This document shows, one piece after another, positions 9,901 to 18,759 of a DNA stretch of 64,000 nucleotides. Origin of the DNA: Leptospira semungkisensis (GTDB lineage: Bacteria > Spirochaetota > Leptospiria > Leptospirales > Leptospiraceae). The DNA lies in NCBI RefSeq assembly GCF_004770055.1, contig NZ_RQEP01000005.1, forward strand, positions 620,001-684,000. The letters run 5' to 3'. Within the stretch, counting starts at the first letter, position 1. Each line of letters starts with the position of its first letter. Both the position numbers and the translations under genes were made by a program. The notes beneath the pieces are model-generated. The model searched no databases. It was not told the origin of the DNA and saw nothing but the letters and a program-made list of their open reading frames with translations.

Positions 9901-10159
9901 TTGCAGGAAGAACCATCCCTCCTGTAAGCCAACGGTGATACGCAGCGATCGGATGATATAAGAACGCGGCTATGAAATAACCTATTTCGAAGGCCCCAAA
10001 AAACAAGAAGCCTATACCGAAATGCGTAGTCGCTATCGTCCTGTTCTTAAGTGTTAAAAAGAAAATCCCTAGAAAAATAGTGGTTAGAGTAACCAATAAA
10101 CTTCCAAACGAGTAGTAGTTAAAAAGGACCAGGTCCCAAGAAATCGGATTTAACCCCAT
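6974..10159 (-). CDS. 7TM-HAMP-PP2C (SpoIIE/RsbU-type) receptor phosphatase with C-terminal TPRs, paralogue
   Basis: This 1061-aa protein has the same architecture as the one at 2662-5853: seven N-terminal TMs, a further TM pair bracketing an extracytoplasmic sensor region, HAMP (about 538-588), coiled coil, SpoIIE-type PP2C and TPRs. The motifs NGDAMGKSM (near 698), GSDGRDD and LTDDLSLL are intact. The linker QQDGDYFLTSLLAKPLFYN is identical in both paralogues, while the sensor region between the last two TMs is much more diverged. The ATG at 10159 has TAGGAGTTT as ribosome site. The coupled HELGH peptidase gene follows. The likely role is ligand-controlled dephosphorylation in a partner-switching cascade. 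Confidence 0.88.
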   Translation of the reverse strand: MGLNPISWDLVLFNYYSFGSLLVTLTTIFLGIFFLTLKNRTIATTHFGIGFLFFGAFEIGYFIAAFLYHPIAAYHRWLTGGMVLPAITHFTQFLIRFPGNSNQRIAKWVLIAEHSVSVVTVALFIFLTSISDKIYHFTAHHWDFNAFDASRYLAIVIALFCFIGFIIVPAWRAIFTKDKRRLALLMFTIGFLIAAVYPNISNFLSRDGEMERSTYMTSNVISFVTAFSFMVIAFINNSAERTTFMVKIVGITLFTICLIMQALVYISSQEKDAEYDSLRMVNIERALENGVKSQDIEYTFHWKENKDDLDTSEYDSKKELNLRQVEADLQNVTIYEEIKNLKDSNFRGSVNSLLNKSHTYFGGYKRFIRELLDANPQLSPAETKALIITKAENWNKRAFVTTNKLEGLVGGSFCKKGRAFLNGLGSAEKGFKDEIFSHWSEDCLWDGRDLSDEELRAEILCYFRYFKPSETRHYRRSKDGLGHYVAFMKFIPEKQEMSEVGFSYRVYREFMHPTAVKQTAILLIVIFVVLALFPLFFKNSLVDPLNSLLSGVEKVNKGDLDVVVPVKVRDEIGFLADSFNAMVASIKQARRELQDYAENLEEKVRERTREVQEKMEEVQRLKVQQDGDYFLTSLLAKPLFYNANKSKLVKTEFIIHQKKQFEFRGKHSDLGGDICVTGNLRLGRPDSFKRYTVSMNGDAMGKSMQGAGGALVMGVVMNSILARSAANNRILDATPEQWLAEIYNEIHAVFKSFNGSMVISASLYLIEDETGMCWYFNAEHPYSVLYRDGKASFIEDGLTLRKLGLDSEFEFKVHNFQLKKGDIIILGSDGRDDVDLTPEETIRTINEDEMQFLRHVETAKANLEDIEIEIRKTGELTDDLSLLKIEFQGEPKKDEIEDIFESSDHIDKALNTDSVYEEAKKMYKTGRLDEALDLLKTGYLHDSANQRLNKLLGLLSFKGKDYATAVEVLTNYLGIDPDLHEYWFYLSIANKKMGKYDQALAASLKLLEVDPNNLSNLINLSDIYRLMEMYDRAEEYARKIMQQEPANENAHKLIRLIERDR

Positions 10160-10346
10160 AAACTCCTATAGACGGCTTCGATTACCGGCGAACGAAACTG
10201 ACTTCCAGCCTATTCTTTATTTTTAGTTTGCCGACTCACTAATTCAAGTTTAGATATCGGCGAAAAATGGCTAAAGCCTTCACTATCATTTTGAAAAGGG
10301 AAAAATCAATAGAAAAATAAGAACACGACTCCTATTCTGTCGAAGT

Positions 10347-11645
10347 ATGTCCGCTTCTCAATCTAATCCGAATATTCTATCTCGTTTGAAACTTCTTCTC
10401 AGTGAGAAGCTTTGGTTTAGGGTGTTGCTCGGTTTGGTTGGCGGATTGCTTACGGGCTTATATCTCAGCCCCGAAAATCAATTTATAGCCGTTGAGTACT
10501 CTAAACCGATCGCTGCTTGGTTGGGTATGCCCGGACATTTCTTCTTAATTCTTTTGCAGATCATTATGATCCCTTTAGTATTCTGTTCCATCGTACTTGG
10601 GATACATGCGGGAGAAACGTTGGAGAACCTTAGAAATTTCGGGGTAAGAACCTTTCTATACTTCGTCTTTACTACTGCGTTAGCCGTATCTATAGGGATC
10701 GCTCTCGCAAGTATCGTACAGCCCGGACGTTTCGTGGATCCTGCCGGAGTTCCTAGGTCCCAGATCCCTGCAAAAGTAATGAGCTCCTCCGATCCGGTTT
10801 CTATAGAGAAGATCCCGGAGCTGATCATTTCTGTTCTTCCAAGAAATCCATTCCTAACATTTGCAAATGGAGATATGCTAGGTGTAGTGTTTTTGGCGCT
10901 ACTCGTCGGAATTGCACTTTTATCTATTGAGAAGGAGCATACAACCCATGTGCTTCCCATTCTCCATGCAATCTTCAGGACTAGCATGATCTTTGTAGAA
11001 TGGGCGATGAAGATTGCACCCTTTGCGGTATTCGGTTTAATCGCACAGATCACTGCAAAGATAGGCATTAAGGTTTTATTAAGTTTGGGGGTTTACTTCC
11101 TAACAGTTCTCGGTGGGCTCGTATTGATCCTGGTCATGTACTCTTTGCTTCTCGTGCTACTCGCAAGAAAAAGTCCTATCTGGTTCTTTCAAAATGCGGG
11201 GGAAGTGCAATTGCTTGCCTTCTCCACTTCTAGTTCTGCAGCCGTTCTTCCTTTTACATTAAGAACTGCGATCGAAAAGATGGGAGTCTCTAAGAAGATT
11301 GCAGAGTTCATCGTACCATTAGGTGCCACAGTGAACATGGATGGAACTGCTTTGTATCAGGCAGTGGCGACAGTCTTTCTTTCTCAAGTATATGGGATCG
11401 AATTAACCGCAACCAGTCTTGCATTCATACTTATCGCGACAGTTGTTGCTTCTATTGGAACACCTAGCACTCCGGGATTAGGGATCGTTATACTTGCCTC
11501 CATTTTAGCAGGTGTAGGAATTCCTACAGAAGGAATCGGTATCATTCTAGGTGTGGATCGTATCTTAGATATGTGCAGGACAACAGTGAATGTAACCGGA
11601 GATTTGGTTGCTTGCAATGTATTTCAAAATCGAGAGAATCTTTAA
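10347..11645 (+). CDS. Dicarboxylate/amino acid:cation symporter (DAACS family)
   Basis: The 432-aa protein has about eight TM helices plus the re-entrant loops of the GltP/GltPh fold. The serine-rich loop STSSSAAVLPFTLRTA, the NMDGTALY motif that binds Na+ or H+ and substrate, and the C-terminal VDRILDMCRTTVNVTGD are all conserved. The Arg of the last motif favours acidic substrates such as glutamate, aspartate or C4-dicarboxylates. It stands alone on + and its 3' end overlaps the convergent GT-C gene by 4 nt. The exact substrate cannot be read from sequence. Confidence 0.92.
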   Translation: MSASQSNPNILSRLKLLLSEKLWFRVLLGLVGGLLTGLYLSPENQFIAVEYSKPIAAWLGMPGHFFLILLQIIMIPLVFCSIVLGIHAGETLENLRNFGVRTFLYFVFTTALAVSIGIALASIVQPGRFVDPAGVPRSQIPAKVMSSSDPVSIEKIPELIISVLPRNPFLTFANGDMLGVVFLALLVGIALLSIEKEHTTHVLPILHAIFRTSMIFVEWAMKIAPFAVFGLIAQITAKIGIKVLLSLGVYFLTVLGGLVLILVMYSLLLVLLARKSPIWFFQNAGEVQLLAFSTSSSAAVLPFTLRTAIEKMGVSKKIAEFIVPLGATVNMDGTALYQAVATVFLSQVYGIELTATSLAFILIATVVASIGTPSTPGLGIVILASILAGVGIPTEGIGIILGVDRILDMCRTTVNVTGDLVACNVFQNRENL

Positions 11646-14077
11646 GGTTCGATTTTTTGTAAGGTAAGTTTACTTACGATTACGTTGGACTTTCCTGGAA
11701 CAAGAACCTTAAACTCCAAGTTTCTCATTTCCTTTTCGGAAACCTTAAATGGGATTCTTTTATGATCCGTTGCATTTGATTTTTCTAATGGAGTTAGTTC
11801 CATCTTTCCGTTATCTGCAGAGACTTGGAATTGAGCTTGGTCTAAACCATTCCCGTAAAAAACAATCTCATAGCTTCCTTTCGGCAAGGAAATAAAGGGA
11901 CCGTATACCAAGGGGCCTTCTTTTCGGGTAGAATGGATCTCTAGATCGTTTCCGAAATACCCAGTATATGTTTTAAATCCACCTTCTCCCATTCTCCATT
12001 CGTAAAACACTTCCGTTTGAGACTGGCTACCTTTGGTATTTCTCTCGATACGAAAAACCTTTTGGTCCAGGCTTAGCAAGGTAAGCACGTCCGGATACCT
12101 TTCCTTCGTAGGAATCGGATAGTATCCGTTTACTTTTAAATCTGCGATAGGTTGAAATTGCAAATTCGAGTGATCTCCGAAATAGGCAGTGCTTTGGATC
12201 AAATATGGTTGAAGGCCTTTGGCTAATAAGCCTTCGGCTTTTTCCAAGAAGACTTGTGTATTTGAGAGTAGATATGTCTTTCTTCCATAAACAAAACTTA
12301 ATATTCCTGCAATGTTTTCTTCGGTAGTAAAGAATACTGAGTTTTCTTCCGGCAAAGACTCGGAGAATTTTTGGAATGTCTGAGCGTATCCTTCCAGCAT
12401 TGGGGTAAATAGAAAGAGCCTCGATCTCATCCAAGAATGACCGAGGCTTAAAAGGACAAGGAGAGTGATCCCCAGTTGTCTAAGCCTTCCCTTCCAGAAA
12501 GAGAAGGAAAAAAGACCGATCGCACCTAAGAGAATTACAATCGGGATCGAAAATAATACCCATCTTCTGGAAGCCCAGAGATGATCCGGAGAAATACTAG
12601 GATCATACAAATAGCCGACCAATAATAGAGTGCCGGAAAATACCCAAGGCAAATAGCCAATTCTAGGATTGAAGAAAAGCAATCTATCATAACCGAAGAC
12701 AGCAAAAATGAATAAGAAGAAGGGAACGTACCAAAGAAAAATCGGCAATGAGTTCGCTGCGAATGAAGAAGCTTGTGTATCTAAAGAAATCCCAAAATGA
12801 ATCGGTCTCAGGAAATACGTATACCCAAAGAGCAAAAAGAATATTAGAAAAAAAGAAACTCTCAGAAAGCTTTTTTTCTTTGTTAAGAAGGTTTTAGTTC
12901 TAAGAACGAATTCTTGAACGAAAGAAAGTTTCTCTAACAACAATAGAGCTAAAACAAATCCGATCGATATGATTCCCAGTAAGGAAAGTTTGTTCAGTGC
13001 CCCTTCCTTCCATAAATCCAAGAAGTATGGCTTAGAATAAAAATATCCGTATAGAACGCCTAAGCCGGAAACGAAGGATGTCACAAAAAACAAAAGGCAG
13101 GATTTTCTAAAATATCTTGGAGCAAATAAGAATGTATAAAAAGAAAATGCCGCTAAAGCAGGAAGCAAGACTAAACCATCTACGCGATTGAATGAATTTA
13201 GTCCGAGTAGAATACCCGGCCAGAATAACAAGAATTCATTCTTCTTATAGATGATTTTGTAGATGGAATAGAAAGAGAATAAGATCAGGAACTGACTCAC
13301 TGGTTCAGAAAGAGGGATGCGTACACTCCATATTTCCGCGGGGTTCCAAGCAAACAAAGCCGCAGAGACAATGCCACCAATAGACCCCAAGATTCTTTTA
13401 GTAATTAAGAAAACAAAACATAAGGACAAAATTCCGAAGAATGAGTTTACTCTGAACAAGCCTTGCATTCCACCAAGATCATAACCCAAGGCTAAGTATG
13501 AAGGAAATAGATGATAGAATTGGATCGTTAGTGAACCTAATTCTTTAGAAAGACCAAGTTCAAAATTAGAATAGATCCCGGGATAACTCGAAAGTATAGA
13601 ATCTCCTACAACTTCCTTTACTTCCTTCAAAAGAGGATCATATATTTGTAAACCTCCTGTTTTGGAAATCTGGACTGCAGAAATCGAATACACACCAGGG
13701 TCCCTTCCTCCCAAAACAAACTCTGTAGGAAAGAAGAAATATAAGAATACCGTAATCGAAAGGAAGACAGCTAAAATCAGATTCTCATACGAAAATAAAA
13801 TCTTATTCTGCCATCCAAAAGTAAAAGAATAACGTCTTGAACGAAAAACAAAATAGGCAGATGCCAAATCGAGCACGAGCAAACTCACATCGAGTAGATA
13901 CAAACTATAGATGTTCAATGCTACAGATGCAAGTGCTATGATCCCAACAATGACAAGGTAAGAACTAAGAGAAAGAACCCAGTTTTCGAAAGTATGGCTT
14001 CTTCCTTTTGTTAAAAAAAAGAAATGAGCGAAATAAACGAATACTGCGGAAAGAATGAAAAAGAAGATTTGCGACAT
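11642..14077 (-). CDS. GT-C-type integral membrane glycosyltransferase-like protein
   Basis: This 811-aa protein has a dozen or so hydrophobic helices in the first 570 residues and a soluble C-terminal region that looks beta-rich. The first long outer loop (about residues 125-140) carries GGRDPGVYS, whose Asp matches the catalytic-acid position of GT-C enzymes such as ArnT and PMT, which use polyprenyl-phosphate sugars. The probable role is sugar transfer to lipid, protein or LPS at the periplasmic face. The donor and acceptor are unknown. It is divergent from the MATE gene with a short shared promoter region (14078-14182). Confidence 0.7.
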   Translation of the reverse strand: MSQIFFFILSAVFVYFAHFFFLTKGRSHTFENWVLSLSSYLVIVGIIALASVALNIYSLYLLDVSLLVLDLASAYFVFRSRRYSFTFGWQNKILFSYENLILAVFLSITVFLYFFFPTEFVLGGRDPGVYSISAVQISKTGGLQIYDPLLKEVKEVVGDSILSSYPGIYSNFELGLSKELGSLTIQFYHLFPSYLALGYDLGGMQGLFRVNSFFGILSLCFVFLITKRILGSIGGIVSAALFAWNPAEIWSVRIPLSEPVSQFLILFSFYSIYKIIYKKNEFLLFWPGILLGLNSFNRVDGLVLLPALAAFSFYTFLFAPRYFRKSCLLFFVTSFVSGLGVLYGYFYSKPYFLDLWKEGALNKLSLLGIISIGFVLALLLLEKLSFVQEFVLRTKTFLTKKKSFLRVSFFLIFFLLFGYTYFLRPIHFGISLDTQASSFAANSLPIFLWYVPFFLFIFAVFGYDRLLFFNPRIGYLPWVFSGTLLLVGYLYDPSISPDHLWASRRWVLFSIPIVILLGAIGLFSFSFWKGRLRQLGITLLVLLSLGHSWMRSRLFLFTPMLEGYAQTFQKFSESLPEENSVFFTTEENIAGILSFVYGRKTYLLSNTQVFLEKAEGLLAKGLQPYLIQSTAYFGDHSNLQFQPIADLKVNGYYPIPTKERYPDVLTLLSLDQKVFRIERNTKGSQSQTEVFYEWRMGEGGFKTYTGYFGNDLEIHSTRKEGPLVYGPFISLPKGSYEIVFYGNGLDQAQFQVSADNGKMELTPLEKSNATDHKRIPFKVSEKEMRNLEFKVLVPGKSNVIVSKLTLQKIEP

Positions 14078-14182
14078 TCAAAACGCTTGGAAGAATAAGC
14101 CAAAACCATGAATAGCAAAAGGAAAGTTCCTACGCAATGTTCTTTCCTAGTCTTATGACAAAAAAGGAAGCTACCTTCTCTC

Positions 14183-15490
14183 TTGGACAAAAAGTTTTTC
14201 CAACTTACCTTTTATAATATACTCGCTAATCTTACTGTTCCTCTAACCGGATTGGCGGATACTGCTATCCTGGGACAACTGGAGACTCATACCTTTTTGG
14301 CGGGAGTAGCATTATCCAATGTCCTATTCGATTATTTATTTTGGGGATTTTCCTTTTTAAGAATGAGCACGACGGGGCTTACCGCCCAGGCCGAAGGAAA
14401 TCGAAATATCACGGAGTCTTTTCAGATACTCATACGTTCCCTAGTACTCGCAAGTTTTGTAGGTTTTCTTCTACTCTTTCTGAAATACTTCATCGGCGAG
14501 ATCGGCTTTTCTTTCTTACAAGGAGAAGAAGAAGTCAAGGCTTCCGGCTACGATTACTTTCACTCTCGCATTTGGAGCGCCCCGGGAACTCTTTGCAATT
14601 TCGTATTAATGGGTTGGTTTTTAGGAAGAAGTAAGAGCGGGATCGTTCTTGCTGCCACTATTCTTGCAAACGTATCCAATTTTCTTTTGAATATTTGGTT
14701 CGTTCTTTATTTGAATTGGAACGCAGCGGGAGCAGGTTATGCAACAACGATAAGCCAATATCTTATGCTACTTTTCTTTCTGATTCCCTTAGCAAAAGAA
14801 AGAATACGTTTCAGAGAAGTGTATGATAAAATCCGAATTTTCTCCTTATCCGGTTTTCAATCCTTACTGTCATTAAACTCGGATATATTGGTTCGGACAC
14901 TTTTACTGATCACAACCTTCAGTCTTTTTAGAAATTATAGCTCCGGCTTAGGATCTCCTGTCTTAGCGGCAAATGCAATATTACATCAGTTAATCTTGGT
15001 TGGTGCCTTTTGGATCGATGGAGCTGCAGTCGCAACGGAGACAATCGCCGGAACATTGAAAGGAAATCGTGACTTCGAAGGATTGAAAAGAATCTTAAAG
15101 CTTGGGATTATTTCCGGATTCGCAATCTCTTTAATCTTCTGTTTCTTATTTCTAGGATTCTCAGAGAGAATGTTCGCCGTATTCAGTAAATCGAAACAAG
15201 TCGCTGTATTAGCACAAGAATATGGTTACTGGATCATTCCTGTACTTCTATTAGGATCAACTGCTTTCATCTTTGACGGCTTCTTTTTAGGAATGTCCGA
15301 AGGAAAAACGCTTAGGAACTGCATGATCGTTAGTAGCATAGTCTTCTTTCTTCCGATCGCATATTGGGGAAAATTAGAAGCCAGCAATCATATTCTCTGG
15401 CTTTCTCTCGCAACTTATATGTTTGGAAGGACTTTGACTCTAGGAGTCATCGCTTACAAAAAATTCTTTCTAAGAAAAATGTTCAATTAG
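14183..15490 (+). CDS. MATE family multidrug/polyspecific exporter
   Basis: The 435-aa protein has twelve hydrophobic segments arranged as two homologous halves and opens with the MATE N-terminal pattern (Pro-Leu-x-x-Leu-x-Asp-x-Ala-x-Leu-Gly: LTVPLTGLADTAILGQL), near residues 16-32. DinF-branch MATE proteins export cationic compounds with Na+ or H+. TTG at 14183 is taken as the start because AAGGAAG lies 12 nt upstream and the protein then begins just before helix 1. The 3' end overlaps the convergent beta-propeller gene by 8 nt. The substrate is unknown. Confidence 0.85.
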   Translation: MDKKFFQLTFYNILANLTVPLTGLADTAILGQLETHTFLAGVALSNVLFDYLFWGFSFLRMSTTGLTAQAEGNRNITESFQILIRSLVLASFVGFLLLFLKYFIGEIGFSFLQGEEEVKASGYDYFHSRIWSAPGTLCNFVLMGWFLGRSKSGIVLAATILANVSNFLLNIWFVLYLNWNAAGAGYATTISQYLMLLFFLIPLAKERIRFREVYDKIRIFSLSGFQSLLSLNSDILVRTLLLITTFSLFRNYSSGLGSPVLAANAILHQLILVGAFWIDGAAVATETIAGTLKGNRDFEGLKRILKLGIISGFAISLIFCFLFLGFSERMFAVFSKSKQVAVLAQEYGYWIIPVLLLGSTAFIFDGFFLGMSEGKTLRNCMIVSSIVFFLPIAYWGKLEASNHILWLSLATYMFGRTLTLGVIAYKKFFLRKMFN

Positions 15491-16931
15491 AAGAGAGATC
15501 CGTTCCTTTCGGCAATAAGGTAACTTCTATCTCTGCAGGAATCGGTTTCCAAAAATCGGAATCCTTTGCCTTAAATAGAATGGGCGAAGGAAGATTGTTC
15601 CAGCCCTCGCTTCTGAAAAGATCCACCACATCTTCTCCCTTCTGATAAGAACGAGAAGATTCTATTTTCTCCGGTTTAATGGAAGACAGAGGAACCCAAC
15701 CAAAGCCAGGAATATATAGATCTAAAGTGTCCATGAAAGAAGGTTTAGAAGGATTAGAAAAAGATAATGTTCTTACCGGGCGAATAGGTACTCCCGAATC
15801 TAAAAGAGATTTCTTCAATCCGTCCCAATCCGAACGGAATAACCTCGCATCGAAAATCTTATCTATGAAATAATTTCCCGCCTTGTCCTTTACGGAAACC
15901 TTGTTCTTTGTGAAGGGAGAGAGATCCGTAGGAATTTCTTCCTTCTTTCTCAGAAAATCATCCAGAACATAGAACCTGACATTGGTAGTCCTTGCTTCGA
16001 AATGATATTCTAATGTTTGAACGCCTTTCGGATCATCAATGCCCAATTTTTTGGACAAGGCTCTGGTCCCCATAACCATGTCCCCTCTGAACTTTGGATC
16101 CTTGGTCTTAAGATTTCTGATCCTCTGGTGTTCGGTTGTAGGTGGAGGAAGAAGTCCCACGACTCCTCCTACAAGACTCGCTTCATCCAACGAATATTTG
16201 ACTTTTACATTCACCAAATACGTTGCCTCTCCAGAAGAAAGAAAACGGTCCGTTTCTACAAAGGAGATCTTCTTAACCTCTCTGCTTGTACGATCCACGA
16301 CATAAATGCGGCTTCCAATGATCGCAATTCCTCTAATATCTTTAGAAGGAGAACGAATAGAACCAGTGATCTTTCCGTTGTTTGGATCATATCTATAGAC
16401 ATTTCCATCCGAAGAATCGGTAATCCAAAGACTGTCTCTCGCAAAGCAAATATCCTTTGGCTCGGACCTGTCCGTTAAGAAGCCTCCCAAAAAAGTTTGG
16501 GCTCCTTTATCATAAACAGTGACCTTTCCCGAATCCGCGTCCAAGATATATAAATAATTCTGAAAGTTCGCAATGCCACCTATCTTATCGATGGGAACCT
16601 GGATCCTCTCCGTAACTCCGCCAGTATTCGGTTCCACTTTGAGAACGACTCTTTTGCTAGCCACGAACACTTTTCCTTCTCTCGGATCGAAATTCAATCC
16701 TGCAATAAAAGGGATCCCCAAATTGTACGCTTCTTGTCTGCCGGCAGGATCTACTTTGATAATGGCTCTTCTTTTGCTATCTGCGAACCAGAAATTAGTT
16801 CCGTCATAGGAAAGTCCGTATGGACTTTCAGTAAGTTGAATATCAATATCCGTTTCTTCCTGGGCATGGGCAGTTGGACTAGTTAGAAGAAAGAAGATAA
16901 GAAAAAGTAGATATATTAGAATTCTTTTCAT
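15483..16931 (-). CDS. Exported NHL/beta-propeller protein with C-terminal transglutaminase-like remnant
   Basis: This 482-aa protein has a signal peptide (KRILIYLLFLIFF..AHAQE). Residues about 30-225 contain repeated propeller blades (YGLSYDGTNFWFAD, VFVASKRVVLKVEPNTG, YLYILDADSGKVTVYD, SLWITDSSDGNVYRYDP). The C-terminal part (about 385-445) ends a domain with SGVPIRPVRTL and LYIPGFGWVPLSS, which resembles the end of transglutaminase-like domains, but the His expected before the strand is replaced (SFMDTLDLYIP) and no catalytic Cys is evident. It overlaps the upstream M50 protease gene by ATGA, so the two are co-translated. It is probably a periplasmic binding or scaffold protein; the role is inferred. 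Confidence 0.7.
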   Translation of the reverse strand: MKRILIYLLFLIFFLLTSPTAHAQEETDIDIQLTESPYGLSYDGTNFWFADSKRRAIIKVDPAGRQEAYNLGIPFIAGLNFDPREGKVFVASKRVVLKVEPNTGGVTERIQVPIDKIGGIANFQNYLYILDADSGKVTVYDKGAQTFLGGFLTDRSEPKDICFARDSLWITDSSDGNVYRYDPNNGKITGSIRSPSKDIRGIAIIGSRIYVVDRTSREVKKISFVETDRFLSSGEATYLVNVKVKYSLDEASLVGGVVGLLPPPTTEHQRIRNLKTKDPKFRGDMVMGTRALSKKLGIDDPKGVQTLEYHFEARTTNVRFYVLDDFLRKKEEIPTDLSPFTKNKVSVKDKAGNYFIDKIFDARLFRSDWDGLKKSLLDSGVPIRPVRTLSFSNPSKPSFMDTLDLYIPGFGWVPLSSIKPEKIESSRSYQKGEDVVDLFRSEGWNNLPSPILFKAKDSDFWKPIPAEIEVTLLPKGTDLSSN

Positions 16932-17872
16932 CGGCTCAATAAATTGGATAGACTATGCCAAAGTTCCTCTCCCAAACTCGGCTGCACTCCCGTAGAAGTT
17001 ACTACGGTGATCGGCGAGATCGGAAAGATAAGTACTAAAGATAGTAACATACTCCATCCAAAAATCTTACGGTATTTATCCAAAGGAGAAGGTCCATCGG
17101 GAATATAAGGATGCTCCACTCGGATAAAGTAATAGATGAGTAATCCCCAAACAATCCACGAATAATTCCAGATCGCTAGGAGAAGAAACGCAGAAAATAA
17201 ATAATAGATCCAGCTTCTATATTTCTCACCCACCAAAGAGTAGATAACATGTCCTCCGTCCAGCTGACCGAATGGTAGAAGATTGAGCGCAGTAATCAAG
17301 AGACCGACCCAACCTGCGAACGCGAGAGGATGATATTCTACGCTAAACAAATTGGGATCGTACGGCCCTAGAATTTGCTGAGATGCGAAATATACAAAGA
17401 TACTATTCCCGAAGCGAATATCTACCAGGTCCGAATTAGAAAGAAGGACTGAGGTCCTCTCCGCAAAAGAAACCAAACTAGAATATTGGAGTCCTATGAG
17501 CAGGCAGGGGATCGACAGAACCAAACTCATTGCAGGACCCCAAACGCCTATATCAAATAATTGAACCTTATTTCGGATGGGCTCTTGGATCTTGATCACT
17601 GCGCCCATTGTTCCCACGGGAGCTAATGGAACCGGAAGAAAATACGGAAGAGTAGAACGGATCCCGTAAAATCTCGCAGCCAGATAATGTCCCATCTCAT
17701 GACAGAAGATAATAAACAGAAGAGAGACGGAGTATGGCCATTGAGCCTGAAAAATTTGAACAATCTTCTCCGCACGTTCAAAAGGAATCGTGAATATATT
17801 GTCTTGGAAAGTGAGAGTTAGGAATGTCAGAAAGAATAATAGCACATTCAATCCGTACTTTGATTTACTCAA
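16928..17872 (-). CDS. Site-2-protease-type (M50) membrane metallopeptidase
   Basis: The 314-aa membrane protein carries HEMGH at 58-62 within a hydrophobic helix and the second metal motif with LDG at 204-206 (LLPFGQLDGGH), the hallmark pair of M50 intramembrane proteases. There is no PDZ insert. The conserved loop PYFLPVPLAPVGTMGAVIK is also typical of S2P relatives. It would cleave within or next to membrane segments, for example of anti-sigma factors or signal peptides. Start is TTG at 17872. The beta-propeller gene follows by an ATGA overlap, suggesting a functional pair. The substrate is unknown. Confidence 0.88.
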   Translation of the reverse strand: MSKSKYGLNVLLFFLTFLTLTFQDNIFTIPFERAEKIVQIFQAQWPYSVSLLFIIFCHEMGHYLAARFYGIRSTLPYFLPVPLAPVGTMGAVIKIQEPIRNKVQLFDIGVWGPAMSLVLSIPCLLIGLQYSSLVSFAERTSVLLSNSDLVDIRFGNSIFVYFASQQILGPYDPNLFSVEYHPLAFAGWVGLLITALNLLPFGQLDGGHVIYSLVGEKYRSWIYYLFSAFLLLAIWNYSWIVWGLLIYYFIRVEHPYIPDGPSPLDKYRKIFGWSMLLSLVLIFPISPITVVTSTGVQPSLGEELWHSLSNLLSR

Positions 17873-18016
17873 TGCTCTGTTCCGTTTTCCTTTAGAATAT
17901 TTATCGAACTGACTCTCAAAATGATTCCTCCTTTACATACCGAAGCTAACTTAGAGGCTTATTCATAATAACGTTTAGCGATTCTTTCCGAGTCCTTTCG
18001 TTTACGGGATAAGAAA

Positions 18017-18730
18017 TTGTTCGAGAACATCAAAGCCATTCGAAAAAACGACCCTGCCGCAAAATCGTACATCGAGATTGTTCTCTGTTATCCTGGCCTG
18101 CATGCTCTCTGGTTTCATTCCATCGCACATTTTCTATATCGGATCCAAATTCCTTTAATTCCTAGAATGATAAACACATTCGCTAGGTTTTTGACCGGTG
18201 TAGATATTCATCCGGGAGCAAAAATAGCTCCAGGAATTTTTATCGACCACGGCCAGGGAGTTGTGATCGGTGAGACCGCTGAAATCGCCAAAGGTTGCCT
18301 GATTCTACAAGGGGTCACACTTGGAGGAACAGGAAAAGAAAGCGGCAAACGACACCCAACCCTAAAAGAGAATGTGGTAGTCGGTGCGGGCGCTAAAATC
18401 CTAGGAAATATCACGATTGAAACCAATGTTAGGATTGGCGCGGGTTCCGTTGTGCTAAGGGATGTTCCTCCGGACTGCACTGTTGTAGGTGTTCCAGGCA
18501 AGGTAGTACGATCTAAAATAGATTTCGGAAAAGAAGGAGAAAGAATGCTAGATCACGGAGAATTGCCGGATCCAGTTGCAAGAGTCTTTTCCATCTTGGT
18601 AGAAAAAGTGGATACTTTACAGAAGGAAGTAAACGAGCTCTACGCCAGAGCGAATCTTTCTGAGAAAAAACCTGCCGAAAAGAAAGGAGACGATGAACTA
18701 AATGAGTTCATCCATGGCGGGGGAATTTAA
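18017..18730 (+). CDS. cysE: Serine O-acetyltransferase
   Basis: The 237-aa protein has the SAT N-terminal helices (CYPGLHALWFHSIAHFLY) and a left-handed beta-helix made of hexapeptide repeats: IHPGAKIAPGIFIDHGQGVVIGE, GVTLGGTG, VVVGAGAKILG, RIGAGSVVL. The catalytic Asp-His of the first step (IDHGQG) and the His of the HPTLK loop are present. It makes O-acetylserine from serine and acetyl-CoA for cysteine synthesis. The last 50 residues after the helix form a charged, probably coiled extension. The start is TTG at 18017. It stands as a single gene. Confidence 0.93.
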   Translation: MFENIKAIRKNDPAAKSYIEIVLCYPGLHALWFHSIAHFLYRIQIPLIPRMINTFARFLTGVDIHPGAKIAPGIFIDHGQGVVIGETAEIAKGCLILQGVTLGGTGKESGKRHPTLKENVVVGAGAKILGNITIETNVRIGAGSVVLRDVPPDCTVVGVPGKVVRSKIDFGKEGERMLDHGELPDPVARVFSILVEKVDTLQKEVNELYARANLSEKKPAEKKGDDELNEFIHGGGI

Positions 18731-18759
18731 TTTCCAGACTGGCCTATTTCGGATTTTTT

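Noticed and set aside
12027..12434. 135-aa open frame on the - strand inside the GT-C gene
   Set aside because: Same strand, different frame, no ribosome site; a shadow of the long GT-C coding sequence.
16017..16478. 153-aa open frame opposite the propeller gene
   Set aside because: Antisense to a well-supported gene and with low-quality composition; treated as a shadow.
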